From an uncultured Methylococcaceae bacterium (GTDB taxonomy: Bacteria; Pseudomonadota; Gammaproteobacteria; Methylococcales; Methylomonadaceae), in assembly GCA_903928685.1 (NCBI GenBank), contig CAIYRS010000077.1:32265-96264 (forward strand): a DNA stretch of 64,000 nt. The letters run 5' to 3'. The notes beneath the pieces were generated by a model. The model searched no databases. It saw only the letters and a program-made list of their open reading frames with translations, and had not been told where the DNA came from. Both the position numbers and the translations under genes were made by a program. Of the stretch, positions 27,319 to 35,403 are shown piece after piece; positions within the stretch are counted from its first letter, which is position 1, and every line of letters begins with the position of its first letter.

Positions 27319-27942
27319 TTACAGTTGGGCTAGCAAGATTTGTAATTCAGCTTGGATTTTTTTGCGGTAGAACAAAAACTTCCAACGGCTACCACCGCAT
27401 TGCCGCCATAAAATTACTGAGCGGATACCTGCCAACAAACAAGCGCGGATTTTGTCGGCGGTTTGATTATTGCTGAGGTATTTTGGGTCGCCATTCACCA
27501 TAATGCGCGGCTGCATTTTACTGAGGGTATTGGCATAAATATCGGCAAGATTCGCCAAGACATTTTCATGCAATAAGCCAAAATGTTCCGATTGTGATTG
27601 CGCTTTGCTGACACCGATAAGAATGGTATTGAGAAAATCTTTGCGCCCGGAAAGCTGGTTTTCCAAAAACACCAACGAGGCTGAGTAACGCGCTTGTTCT
27701 GGACTGGCGATTTTGTAGCCAGTCATTTGTTGGCTGAGTTGGGTTAAGCCCAGTTTTAGGCCGTCCAAACCGCCGTAGACATCGATGACGCTATCGGAAT
27801 CAATTTTCAGCACACTGCCGATGCTGGCAGTTAACGCGGCATTATCCGCCGTGCCAGTAGTTGCCAATTGATGTACCAGTGCCGCCGCTTGGGCGACACC
27901 TGCCAAAGCGATGGTTTGGTTGCTAAGGGATTTAAGTTGCAT
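27319..27942 (-). CDS. hflD: HflD-like lysogenisation regulator homologue
   Basis: A 207-residue helical peripheral membrane protein of the HflD family: QTIALAGVAQAAALVHQLA at the N-terminus, VYGGLDGLKLGLTQL and the C-terminal NQTADKIRACLLAGIRSVILWRQ. I chose the ATG at 27942 because it places the family's N-terminus correctly; a TTG at 28002 would add 20 unmatched residues. In many gammaproteobacteria hflD follows mnmA; here mnmA is absent and hflD heads the ABC operon instead. Confidence 0.88.
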   Translation of the reverse strand: MQLKSLSNQTIALAGVAQAAALVHQLATTGTADNAALTASIGSVLKIDSDSVIDVYGGLDGLKLGLTQLSQQMTGYKIASPEQARYSASLVFLENQLSGRKDFLNTILIGVSKAQSQSEHFGLLHENVLANLADIYANTLSKMQPRIMVNGDPKYLSNNQTADKIRACLLAGIRSVILWRQCGGSRWKFLFYRKKIQAELQILLAQL

Positions 27943-28062
27943 AAGCCGTTGTTGATATGAATCAGGAAGGCCATCGTACCAAGAATGCTCGCGGGCGTTC
28001 AATGTAAATGGCGGTAGGTTAGTGACGTAAGTAAGGAATCTGCATTAATCCACGTTGTTACC

Positions 28063-28136
28063 CAGACCTTTCAAGTTTTAAAAACCTGAAAGGTCTGAGT
28101 TTTTATCTGGAGTGAAAAACATGTTTTTCATTCCAA
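28063..28136. repeat. Two linked palindromes (copy 1)
   Basis: CAGACCTTTCAAGTTTTA with its inverse (28063-28097, one mismatch), then GAGTGAAAAACATGTTTTTC (from 28110), another palindrome. The same two palindromes occur together in the opposite order at 35058-35177. They may act as terminators for the neighbouring convergent or tandem genes. Confidence 0.6.
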
Positions 28137-28149
28137 TTTAAAGCCCTTA

Positions 28150-29007
28150 TCAATCATCATCCCCGTGTTTGCTGGCTTTTGGTATAGGCAGCAAAGGAAT
28201 GTGCTGGCTTTCTAAAATGCCTTTAATGGCATCGGCATTTTTATCAATTAATTTATCCAGCTGCGCTTTGCGGGCTTTGTCGCCATTGCGTACTGCCATC
28301 GCCATGGAAAATTCAAATTTCATGCTTGGGGCGGATTGCATGGGGATGAACGTGTAACTGTCTTTAGGGCTTTGGCTGATGATATAGCCAGCGATAGGCC
28401 CCCATAAAATTGCCATGTCGATTTTTTTGGCTTTTAAATCCGCTTCCATTTGCATGGCAACGTTATTGTTTTCATCGCCAGACATGGATTGGTAAGGGAT
28501 ACCTTGGCCCAGCAAATCCATTTTTTGCAGCCAAGCTGTGCCTGGGCTGCGGTCAAACATGGCGATTTTTAAATTCTCTTGGCGTTGCAGCGGCACTTCC
28601 GCCAATTGTTCGGCGCGTTTAATGTCATCCCAGCCACGGCCTTTGGCGATCAACAACACATAGCTGGAGTGGTAATAAGGTTTGCTGGTCAGCACCATGT
28701 CGGAATCCGCAGGCATACCCATGACCACATCGCATTTGAAGACTTTGCTATCGACAGCGTTGTCATCCAGCGGTGCGGTTAAGGTGTTGCGGATAAAGCC
28801 AATGCGTTGTGGAAACCAAGTATATTCCAGCGTTTGTCCCAGTTGTTTGGCGAACAGTTCGGCGATTTTATTTTCAAAACCGTCGAGCTTTTTGCTGGAG
28901 TAGGGCGGGTTGAGTGGGTCGGCGCAAACTTTGAAGGTTTCGGCGGCTTGCGCGTTTACGGCAAAGCCAACCAGCGCGCAGACAGCAAGGTTTTTAGCAA
29001 ATTTCAT
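28150..29007 (-). CDS. xoxJ: XoxJ/MxaJ-type periplasmic binding protein
   Basis: A 285-residue exported protein (signal peptide ending NAQA) of the family of substrate-binding proteins associated with quinoprotein (PQQ) dehydrogenases: FKVCADPLNPPYSSKK, GFENKIAELFAKQLG, CDVVMGMPADSDMVLTSKPYY and the late DMAILWGPIAGYI. MxaJ/XoxJ assist methanol dehydrogenases in the periplasm. No xoxF, mxaF or cytochrome gene is beside it, so this is an orphan copy. A small lipoprotein gene precedes it by 17 bases and is probably co-transcribed. Confidence 0.85.
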   Translation of the reverse strand: MKFAKNLAVCALVGFAVNAQAAETFKVCADPLNPPYSSKKLDGFENKIAELFAKQLGQTLEYTWFPQRIGFIRNTLTAPLDDNAVDSKVFKCDVVMGMPADSDMVLTSKPYYHSSYVLLIAKGRGWDDIKRAEQLAEVPLQRQENLKIAMFDRSPGTAWLQKMDLLGQGIPYQSMSGDENNNVAMQMEADLKAKKIDMAILWGPIAGYIISQSPKDSYTFIPMQSAPSMKFEFSMAMAVRNGDKARKAQLDKLIDKNADAIKGILESQHIPLLPIPKASKHGDDD

Positions 29008-29024
29008 GTAGATGTCCTAGTCAA

Positions 29025-29291
29025 TCAAGAATCGATTTCTTCGATAAAGGTGTTTTGTATCGGGGTTTGGATGTAGTGTTTTTTCTCGTCCCAAAAATAG
29101 TAATAGCCTTTTTCGCTGGTGGTGACTTTACCGTTTTTGATTAGCCAGGTTTTTTCGGTGTTGCCGTTGGCGTAAGTGACGCGGTAATTGCCGTCGATAA
29201 ATTCCACGACTTTTCTGGATAATTGGTTTTGTTGGTCTTGGGTGCAGCCAGCTATTACGCTTAGCAGGAAGAGTATGCTGATTTTTTTCAT
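29025..29291 (-). CDS. Small lipoprotein, unknown function
   Basis: 88 residues with a lipoprotein signal (MKKISILFLLSVIAGC; lipobox IAGC). The mature part has the pattern FIDGNYRVTYANGNTEKTWLI, like short beta-sheet periplasmic domains. It lies directly upstream of the XoxJ-like gene. Confidence 0.75.
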   Translation of the reverse strand: MKKISILFLLSVIAGCTQDQQNQLSRKVVEFIDGNYRVTYANGNTEKTWLIKNGKVTTSEKGYYYFWDEKKHYIQTPIQNTFIEEIDS

Positions 29292-29376
29292 AGTATTTTT
29301 AAATTTAGTAACTTGTTGGATGTGCTGAACCTAAGGGTATGAACCAAAGCGAAGCGCATCGTTCACTTGAATTAGT

Positions 29377-30537
29377 TTACTCGGATTTTGGTTTACGCAA
29401 ACTCAAGGTCACGCCGAAAGTCCCAGCATAGATGACAAAACCTAAGACCATCATCGCCACCACGGGGTCGATTTGGTTGGAAGCGGCTAAGGTATAGCAG
29501 CCGACGCCAACCAGCATGGCGACGTTATTGAAGAAACCTTGCAAGGCCACGGCGCGTCCGCTGCCGATACTTTGTTTGCCTAATTCTTGCAGCACGGCGT
29601 TAATCGGCACAATAAACATGCCGCCCATGACACCAATCAACAATAACGCGATGCGGGCAGGCCAGATGCTGTCGGTCATGCTCAGTGCCACCACAAAAAC
29701 TGCCATCAGATAAGACGGGATGCGGGCGCGGCGGATTTTTTCTATGGGGATGAGCAAGATCACGATAGCCGATCCTAAAATAATGCCGATGGCTAAAAAC
29801 AAGGTGAGAAAGGCGATGTCGGTGGTGTTTTTGGTCATCAGCACTAATGGTGCCCAAGCGATGATAATCACCCGCAAAGTCGCTGCCGCCAGCCAGAATA
29901 AGCCGCCGCCGAGTATGGCGAATGACGATCGTGGCAAGGTAAAAAACTCGCCGATCTCTTTGCCAAACGCGATGATTTTAGAACCCGGATTGGCTTTGCT
30001 AATTGTGCCTTTGGGCAAAAATACCGTGAGCATTGCCGATAAGATAAACAGCACAACCGTCCCTATTAGCGACAACTGCGTGGAATAATCCGCCGCCGCC
30101 GCGCCTGCCATCATGCCCAGCAAAATCGCCAAGATGGTTGAGCCTTCCATCAAGCTGTTGGCTTTCACCAAGTAATTGTGGTCAGCAAGTTCAGGGAGAA
30201 TGCCGTATTTGACCGGATTGTAAATGGCTGCACCGACACCAACGATGCTATACGCCAAAATCGGCTCGACATTTAACAACAACAAACCCGCGCCAGTGGC
30301 TTTGATTAAGTTGGCGATCAGTAAAATTCGGGGTTTGGCGTGGGTGTCGGCAATCTCACCCACCCATGGCGCTAACACCACATACGCAATGGTAAAAGCA
30401 CTTTGCACCGCCGGAATATACCAACTTTCGGTATGGCTGGAGTGCATCACAATGGCAATCACGGTAAACAATACGGCATTATCAGCAAAGGCCGACAAGA
30501 ATTGGGCAAACAGTAACGGGTAGATTTGTTTGTTCAT
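29377..30537 (-). CDS. lplT: Lysophospholipid transporter LplT
   Basis: A 386-residue MFS protein with 12 helices matching LplT: MNKQIYPLLFAQFLSAFADN, APWVGEIADTHAKPRIL, AAIYNPVKYGILPEL and ANSLMEGSTI. LplT flips lysophospholipids inward for Aas to re-acylate. aas lies on the same strand upstream, but here a toxin-antitoxin pair sits between the two; elsewhere lplT and aas are usually adjacent. Confidence 0.93.
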   Translation of the reverse strand: MNKQIYPLLFAQFLSAFADNAVLFTVIAIVMHSSHTESWYIPAVQSAFTIAYVVLAPWVGEIADTHAKPRILLIANLIKATGAGLLLLNVEPILAYSIVGVGAAIYNPVKYGILPELADHNYLVKANSLMEGSTILAILLGMMAGAAAADYSTQLSLIGTVVLFILSAMLTVFLPKGTISKANPGSKIIAFGKEIGEFFTLPRSSFAILGGGLFWLAAATLRVIIIAWAPLVLMTKNTTDIAFLTLFLAIGIILGSAIVILLIPIEKIRRARIPSYLMAVFVVALSMTDSIWPARIALLLIGVMGGMFIVPINAVLQELGKQSIGSGRAVALQGFFNNVAMLVGVGCYTLAASNQIDPVVAMMVLGFVIYAGTFGVTLSLRKPKSE

Positions 30538-30638
30538 GGTAGCCTTGGTTTGGGTGATTTGAAATTGTGGTAGCCCGCATTATTTATGCTCCAGAGGGTA
30601 AGCAAGCTTCATGCGGGCCACCGTTATCAAGATTGCCT

Positions 30639-31058
30639 TTATGGGTTTTCCCTGACGTAACTGACGATGGCTTGGGTAAATGCCACTAATTCATCCAAAT
30701 CCACCGTTATTATGGTGGTCAGTATTGCTATGTCCAATTGTTGATATTGGTGTACGGCAATATTTCGGAAACCTACCATGGCTTTCATCCGAGTTGCTAA
30801 GGTTTCATTAATGCACTGTTGACGTGCCAACAACATAAAGGCATCACTGCTGGAATTGGGTATGCCGATTTTATAACGCTTGATGACATGGTTGGCGAGA
30901 TCAATAGCTTGCTCGCAAGCGCGGGTGATATTCAAGATAGCGGCATCTTGACGGCTGTAATCTGCGGCAAAACCACTGCCAGCTTGGCTGTATTCTTCTC
31001 TGGCGCGTTGGATGCAGCGCTGGATACTCTGTACTTTATTAATGATGATGTCGTTCAT
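30639..31058 (-). CDS. hepT: HepT-type HEPN RNase toxin
   Basis: A 139-residue HEPN protein with the catalytic motif R98-N-I-A-V-H103-Q-Y105, the exact RX4HXY of HepT. The tyrosine is the residue that MntA-type antitoxins AMPylate in studied systems. Its start overlaps the stop of mntA by 4 bases (ATGA). Confidence 0.9.
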   Translation of the reverse strand: MNDIIINKVQSIQRCIQRAREEYSQAGSGFAADYSRQDAAILNITRACEQAIDLANHVIKRYKIGIPNSSSDAFMLLARQQCINETLATRMKAMVGFRNIAVHQYQQLDIAILTTIITVDLDELVAFTQAIVSYVRENP

Positions 31059-31477
31059 ACTTTATACGCTGTTCCGGTGCGCCAAAATTCATCGACAATG
31101 TCGGCACGCTCGGCATTGAGTTTTTGATAAAAAGACAGCGATAGCATTTCAAACTCATCCGCCGCGTAGCTATCCGCGCAAAAAATACGGCGATTGGCAT
31201 TGATGATTTGTTGTTGCATCACCGTAGATACTTGCCGCAAATTTAATAAATCAATCGGTTTATCAAGCGCATCAGCAAGATTTTGTTGTATTGCCAGCCA
31301 CGTTTTTAAGTCGGTATTTTTAGCATGGCGATGCGGCAATAGCACGGCAATATCGACATCGCTTTCGGCATTTTCCTGTTCGGTGGCGTAAGAGCCGAAC
31401 AGATAAATCGCCTGTAAATCGGGAAACGCCAACTGTAGTTGTTGGGTCATGCGCGTTTCGGTCAACATAGCTAGCAT
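31055..31477 (-). CDS. mntA: MntA-type nucleotidyltransferase antitoxin
   Basis: A 140-residue minimal nucleotidyltransferase with G28-S29-X10-D40-V-D42, the GSX10DXD motif that defines MntA. It is predicted to attach AMP to the HepT tyrosine and so block the toxin. The ATG sits one base after the aas stop (TAA-G-ATG), so the module is translated with aas. An internal ATG at 31450 is a possible later start. Confidence 0.9.
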   Translation of the reverse strand: MLAMLTETRMTQQLQLAFPDLQAIYLFGSYATEQENAESDVDIAVLLPHRHAKNTDLKTWLAIQQNLADALDKPIDLLNLRQVSTVMQQQIINANRRIFCADSYAADEFEMLSLSFYQKLNAERADIVDEFWRTGTAYKV

Positions 31478-31478
31478 C

Positions 31479-33626
31479 TTATGACAATCGACTTTGCGCC
31501 AGTTCAGTCACCGCCGGATAGTTGACTTTGCCCGTCGCCATTACCGGAATGGTATCAACTTCAATAATCTTTTTAGGCAAACCGATGGCGGCAAAGCCTG
31601 TGGCGACGGCTGTCAATTCCGACAAATTGGCTGATTTTTGGGTAGTCAATAAGATGATCTGCTCGCCTTTTTTTGGATCGGGCAGGCTGATGACCGCATG
31701 TTGGGCGTCGGGCCAGGCTTTTGTCGCCAGTTGTTCAACCACGGTTAGCGATACCATTTCCCCGCCGATTTTGGCAAAACGTTTGCTGCGGCCTTTGATG
31801 ATGATAAAACCGTCGTCGTCGACATCGACAATATCGCCCGTGTCATACCAGCCATCGCCGTAAACTGAGGTGGTTGGCACTAATACCCCAGGATTGTTTG
31901 CCAGTAAATAGCCGCGCATGATGTTGGGGCCTTTTACATGCAGTTTGCCGCCTGTTTCAATGCCATCGACAGCTTCCAGTTTGTGGTGCATGGCGGGCAT
32001 AAAACGGCCTACCGTACCTGCTTTGTAATCCATTGGCGTGTTAACGGCGGTGACAGGCGCGGTTTCTGTTGCGCCATAACCTTCTAAAATGCGAATGCCA
32101 AATTTATCTGCCCATAATTGTCGGGTGCTTTCATGCAATTTCTCTGCGCCTGCGACCACATAGCGCATGGAGAAAAAATCATAAGCATGGGCTTTTTTGC
32201 CGTAGGCCGCCAAGAAGGTGTTGGTGCCGAACATGATGGTGGCGTTGATGTCGTAGGCGATTTCTGGGATGACGCTGAAATGCAGCGGGGTAGGGTAGAA
32301 GAACGTGGTCATGCCATTTAGTACAGGCAACAGCGTACCGACGGTGAAGCCAAACGAGTGGAACATTGGTAAGAAATTCAACACCACATCCTGCGGGTTA
32401 AAACTGATGCGCGCACTGATTTGTTTGTGGTTAGCAAGTAGATTGGTATGCGACAACACCACGCCTTTGGGTGTGCCTTCCGAACCGGAAGTGAACAGCA
32501 CCACGGCGGCATCGTCGGGGTTGTAACGATCGGTTTTGTACCAATAATTAGCTGTTTTACTTTGTAGTAGGGCTTTGATTTTATGGGCTTTAGAAATGCC
32601 TGTGGCAAGGTCTTCCAAATATATTAAATTGACTTGTGCGGCGAGTTGCTCGGCTTCGGCGCTCAGTTTGCCCAAGTCAATAAAACGTCGAGAGGTCAGC
32701 ACGGTTTTTACCAGGGCGGTATGGCAAGCCGACAACATGCCTGCTGATCCGGTGGTGTAATTGAGCATGGCAGGCACACGTCCATGCAGCTGTAAGCCCA
32801 GCACTACGCACAAGGTTTTGGTGGAGTTGGGCAAAAATACCCCGACGTTTTCGCCGCTGTCGGTAATGGTTTTCAGCGCGTTGCCAATGGCGATGCTGCG
32901 GGTAATCAGTTGATCGTAAGATAACGGTACGCGCTCCAAATCTTCGGCAACGGTATGTTTACCGCCGTGGATGCTGCGGGCTTCTAATAATTGTGCGAAC
33001 AGGGTTTGCTGATAACGGCTGGAGGCGAACATCATGTCCGTCATCATATCCGCCAAAACCGCACCGCTGTGTTTACGGCGATTTTTGCCCGATAGTTCTT
33101 TATGGGCGACCATAAGGGTAGGCGGCAAAATATGGATGCGGATTTTGGGGAACAGCCGCAAACGGACGATATTGCGTAATTTGGAAAAGTGGGTGTACTG
33201 CCCGCCATCAATGCGGATCGGCAAAATAGTCGCGCCAGATTTTTCTGCCACCATGCCAGTGCCGTCGTAAATTTTCATTAACGTGCCCGTATCGCTAATG
33301 CGGCCTTCCGGGAAAATCACGGTTTTGCTATCGTTTTGGATTAAATGTTGGATGAGGTTTTTTAGCGATAACGGATGGGTGGGATCCATCGGGAATACTT
33401 TGGATAAGCGCAAAAATGGCTTAAGCCACCAACGTTGCGATATATGGGTGTTGATGGCAAAGGTGATGAAATCCGGCAAAAACACGCCCAGCAGTAGCGG
33501 GTCTAAAAATGAGGTGTGGTTGGCGATAATCAACACCCGTTTTCCGGCTTGGTGGTAATTGTCTAGCCCGATAACTTCTACTTTATAAATCAGCGTTAAT
33601 AAGCCGCGTAAAACTGTCTTCAACAT
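31479..33626 (-). CDS. aas: Bifunctional acyltransferase / acyl-ACP synthetase Aas
   Basis: A 715-residue fusion: an N-terminal lysophospholipid acyltransferase with NHTSFLDP (HX4D) and FPEGRISDTG, and a C-terminal AMP-forming synthetase with LFTSGSEGTPKGVVLSH, GYGATET, YDTGDIVDVDDDGFIIIKGR and the late lysine in MATGKVNYP. It matches E. coli Aas in length and order. It loads fatty acid on ACP and re-acylates lysophospholipids at the inner membrane. It is the first gene of aas-mntA-hepT-lplT. Confidence 0.94.
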   Translation of the reverse strand: MLKTVLRGLLTLIYKVEVIGLDNYHQAGKRVLIIANHTSFLDPLLLGVFLPDFITFAINTHISQRWWLKPFLRLSKVFPMDPTHPLSLKNLIQHLIQNDSKTVIFPEGRISDTGTLMKIYDGTGMVAEKSGATILPIRIDGGQYTHFSKLRNIVRLRLFPKIRIHILPPTLMVAHKELSGKNRRKHSGAVLADMMTDMMFASSRYQQTLFAQLLEARSIHGGKHTVAEDLERVPLSYDQLITRSIAIGNALKTITDSGENVGVFLPNSTKTLCVVLGLQLHGRVPAMLNYTTGSAGMLSACHTALVKTVLTSRRFIDLGKLSAEAEQLAAQVNLIYLEDLATGISKAHKIKALLQSKTANYWYKTDRYNPDDAAVVLFTSGSEGTPKGVVLSHTNLLANHKQISARISFNPQDVVLNFLPMFHSFGFTVGTLLPVLNGMTTFFYPTPLHFSVIPEIAYDINATIMFGTNTFLAAYGKKAHAYDFFSMRYVVAGAEKLHESTRQLWADKFGIRILEGYGATETAPVTAVNTPMDYKAGTVGRFMPAMHHKLEAVDGIETGGKLHVKGPNIMRGYLLANNPGVLVPTTSVYGDGWYDTGDIVDVDDDGFIIIKGRSKRFAKIGGEMVSLTVVEQLATKAWPDAQHAVISLPDPKKGEQIILLTTQKSANLSELTAVATGFAAIGLPKKIIEVDTIPVMATGKVNYPAVTELAQSRLS

Positions 33627-33735
33627 GATGGTCTCCTCCGTTGCGGGGGATTTTAACAGATATTGTTCGGCTGATTGCCTGAGATAAACGATGAAATAGG
33701 CTTTAAAAAGGTTTGATTTCGGTTTTTTTCGAAAG

Positions 33736-33775
33736 GAGCGCGGGCATCTTGCCCGCCAGTTGCGGTCATGATGAC
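33736..33775. repeat. Two short palindromes between aas and the HxlR gene
   Basis: GCGGGCATCTTGCCCGC and GCGGTCATGATGACCGC lie back to back in the gap between the HxlR stop and the aas start. A related GCCGGGCGTCCTGCCCG occurs near 63860. REP-like, without coding capacity. Confidence 0.5.
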
Positions 33776-33816
33776 CGCGTTCTAAAAAACCAAAAACTTG
33801 AAGGTGGGAAGAAAAC

Positions 33817-34212
33817 TTACTGCGGATTATCCCGTTGCGCCATTAAATCTTCCGGTAAGGCGGTTAAAAAGCCTTCGGGTGGTTCAATACAATCGTTGTC
33901 ATATTTTTGCACCCACAACACTAATTGCTGCAAAACTGGCAATAAATCCGCGCCTTTGCGGGTTAGTAAATATTCGTAACGGGTCGGTTTTTCTTGATAA
34001 GAACGCTTTTCGATAATGCCGAATTCTTCTAATTGCCGTAAGCGGTTGGCGAGGATGTTAGTGGGGATGCCTTCATCTGAATGCTGGAAATCGCCGTATT
34101 TGCTTTTGCCCATGCACATATCGCGGACAATTACCAAACTCCATTTGTCACCGATTAAATCGAGGGCTTTGGATAACGGGCAGGGGGATCGGTAAGTGGA
34201 ATCTGATTTCAT
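33817..34212 (-). CDS. HxlR-family transcriptional regulator
   Basis: A winged-helix MarR-like regulator of the HxlR family: CPLSKALDLIGDKWSLVIVRDM with the N-terminal cysteine, GIPTNILANRLRQLEEFGII as recognition region, and RYEYLLTRKG as wing. I use the ATG at 34212 (131 residues), because the upstream GTG at 34275 lacks homology and would swallow the operator region. It is divergent from a glutathione transferase gene that it probably controls. Confidence 0.9.
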   Translation of the reverse strand: MKSDSTYRSPCPLSKALDLIGDKWSLVIVRDMCMGKSKYGDFQHSDEGIPTNILANRLRQLEEFGIIEKRSYQEKPTRYEYLLTRKGADLLPVLQQLVLWVQKYDNDCIEPPEGFLTALPEDLMAQRDNPQ

Positions 34213-34237
34213 TGTAATTATTATCGTGTGAATGTTA

Positions 34238-34289
34238 CTTGTAAATAGCAAGCTTCTGTGTAAGAATCTGGTCACTTGTTTTTTACAAG
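34238..34289. promoter_or_regulatory. Candidate HxlR operators between the divergent genes
   Basis: Two 15-base dyads with the same CTTG..CAAG arms: CTTGTAAATAGCAAG (34238-34252) and CTTGTTTTTTACAAG (34275-34289), centres 37 bases apart. They lie between the HxlR start (34212) and the transferase start (34322). Assignment to HxlR is by position and symmetry only. Confidence 0.55.
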
Positions 34290-34321
34290 CGAATTTCCCA
34301 ACAATTACTTAAGAGCCTATC

Positions 34322-34945
34322 ATGAAACTATACCATTTTCCTATATCACCAAATTCACGTCGGGTAATAGCGGTTTTGCATCATTTGGATTTAGCGTGTG
34401 AACTACAAGCCTTGGATTTAGTAAAAGGCGAACAACTGCAAGAAGAATTCGTCAGCTTAAATCCAAACCACATGATACCAACTTTAATTGATGGCGATTT
34501 TGTCCTGTGGGAATCTAACGCCATTATGCAATATTTGTGTTCAAAAGTGGCTAATACTGATTTATGGCCGAATGATGCGAAAATCAGAGCCGACATTACC
34601 CGTTGGCAGTTTTGGCAAACCGGGCATTTTGGCCGTGCTTGCGGTATTTTCATTTTTGAAAACTTGTTGAAAAAAGCCTTAAATTTGGGCGAACCGGATG
34701 CTGGTGAATTGGCGAAAGGTACGGAAAGCTTTCACCGTTTTGCCAAAATTTTGGACGCGCATTTACAAGGCCGCGACTGGTTGGTCGGTGAGCAAATCAC
34801 CTTAGCGGATTTGTCGGTCGGCTCGTTGTTGGATTTAACAGAAATGGTGGCTTATCCAGTTGAAGGCTATAAGGAAATCAACCGTTGGTACCAAGCCTTA
34901 CAACAATTGCCTGCGTGGCAAAGTTCTATGCCAAGCAAATTGTAA
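34322..34945 (+). CDS. Glutathione S-transferase
   Basis: A 207-residue cytosolic glutathione transferase: thioredoxin-like N-terminus with LYHFPISPNSRRV and NHMIPTLIDGDFVLWESNAIMQYL (the glutathione-binding Glu-Ser), then a helical domain with WLVGEQITLADLSVG. The catalytic residue is probably Ser in SPNS. Detoxification role; substrate unknown. It is divergent from an HxlR regulator, an arrangement typical of electrophile sensing. Confidence 0.92.
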   Translation: MKLYHFPISPNSRRVIAVLHHLDLACELQALDLVKGEQLQEEFVSLNPNHMIPTLIDGDFVLWESNAIMQYLCSKVANTDLWPNDAKIRADITRWQFWQTGHFGRACGIFIFENLLKKALNLGEPDAGELAKGTESFHRFAKILDAHLQGRDWLVGEQITLADLSVGSLLDLTEMVAYPVEGYKEINRWYQALQQLPAWQSSMPSKL

Positions 34946-35057
34946 AACTGCAAGGCCAAGCTTACGGTTTATCATGATTGCTGAAGAAGCCAAAATTAGC
35001 TTGGCTTCTTTTTTTGTCCACGAACGGCACGAAAAGACACAAACCTACAAACTTTTT

Positions 35058-35177
35058 GGAATGAAAAACATGTTTTTCACTCCAGCCCGCTAAAAACACT
35101 CAGCAAAACAAATCAAAAAATTCTCCCTATTCGCGATTCACCCAGACCTTTCAGGTTTTAAAAACCTGAAAGGTCTG
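35058..35177. repeat. Two linked palindromes (copy 2)
   Basis: GGAATGAAAAACATGTTTTT (from 35058) and a perfect palindrome starting CAGACCTTTCAGGTTTTAAA (35143-35177). This is the pair seen at 28063-28136 in the other order. The rest of 34946-35403 has no gene I can support; no sbcD is present here. Confidence 0.65.
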
Positions 35178-35403
35178 CCGCTTGAACACGGCAATCAGCC
35201 AAGCATTTTTAGCCGAATACATCGCCGCACCACTCGCGCGGCTTGCCTAGTTGCTCGCCAACACCTTAGCAGCCATCCAAACTGCCGTTTTTGTTCTGTT
35301 TTCTCAAACAGCCCCATCGTGTACTATGTGCGGTCAAAGACTTGCGTTCCAATGTGGCTTGCGGCTGCGCGGCGTATCTGATTGCCAAATACAACAATAA
35401 TTT

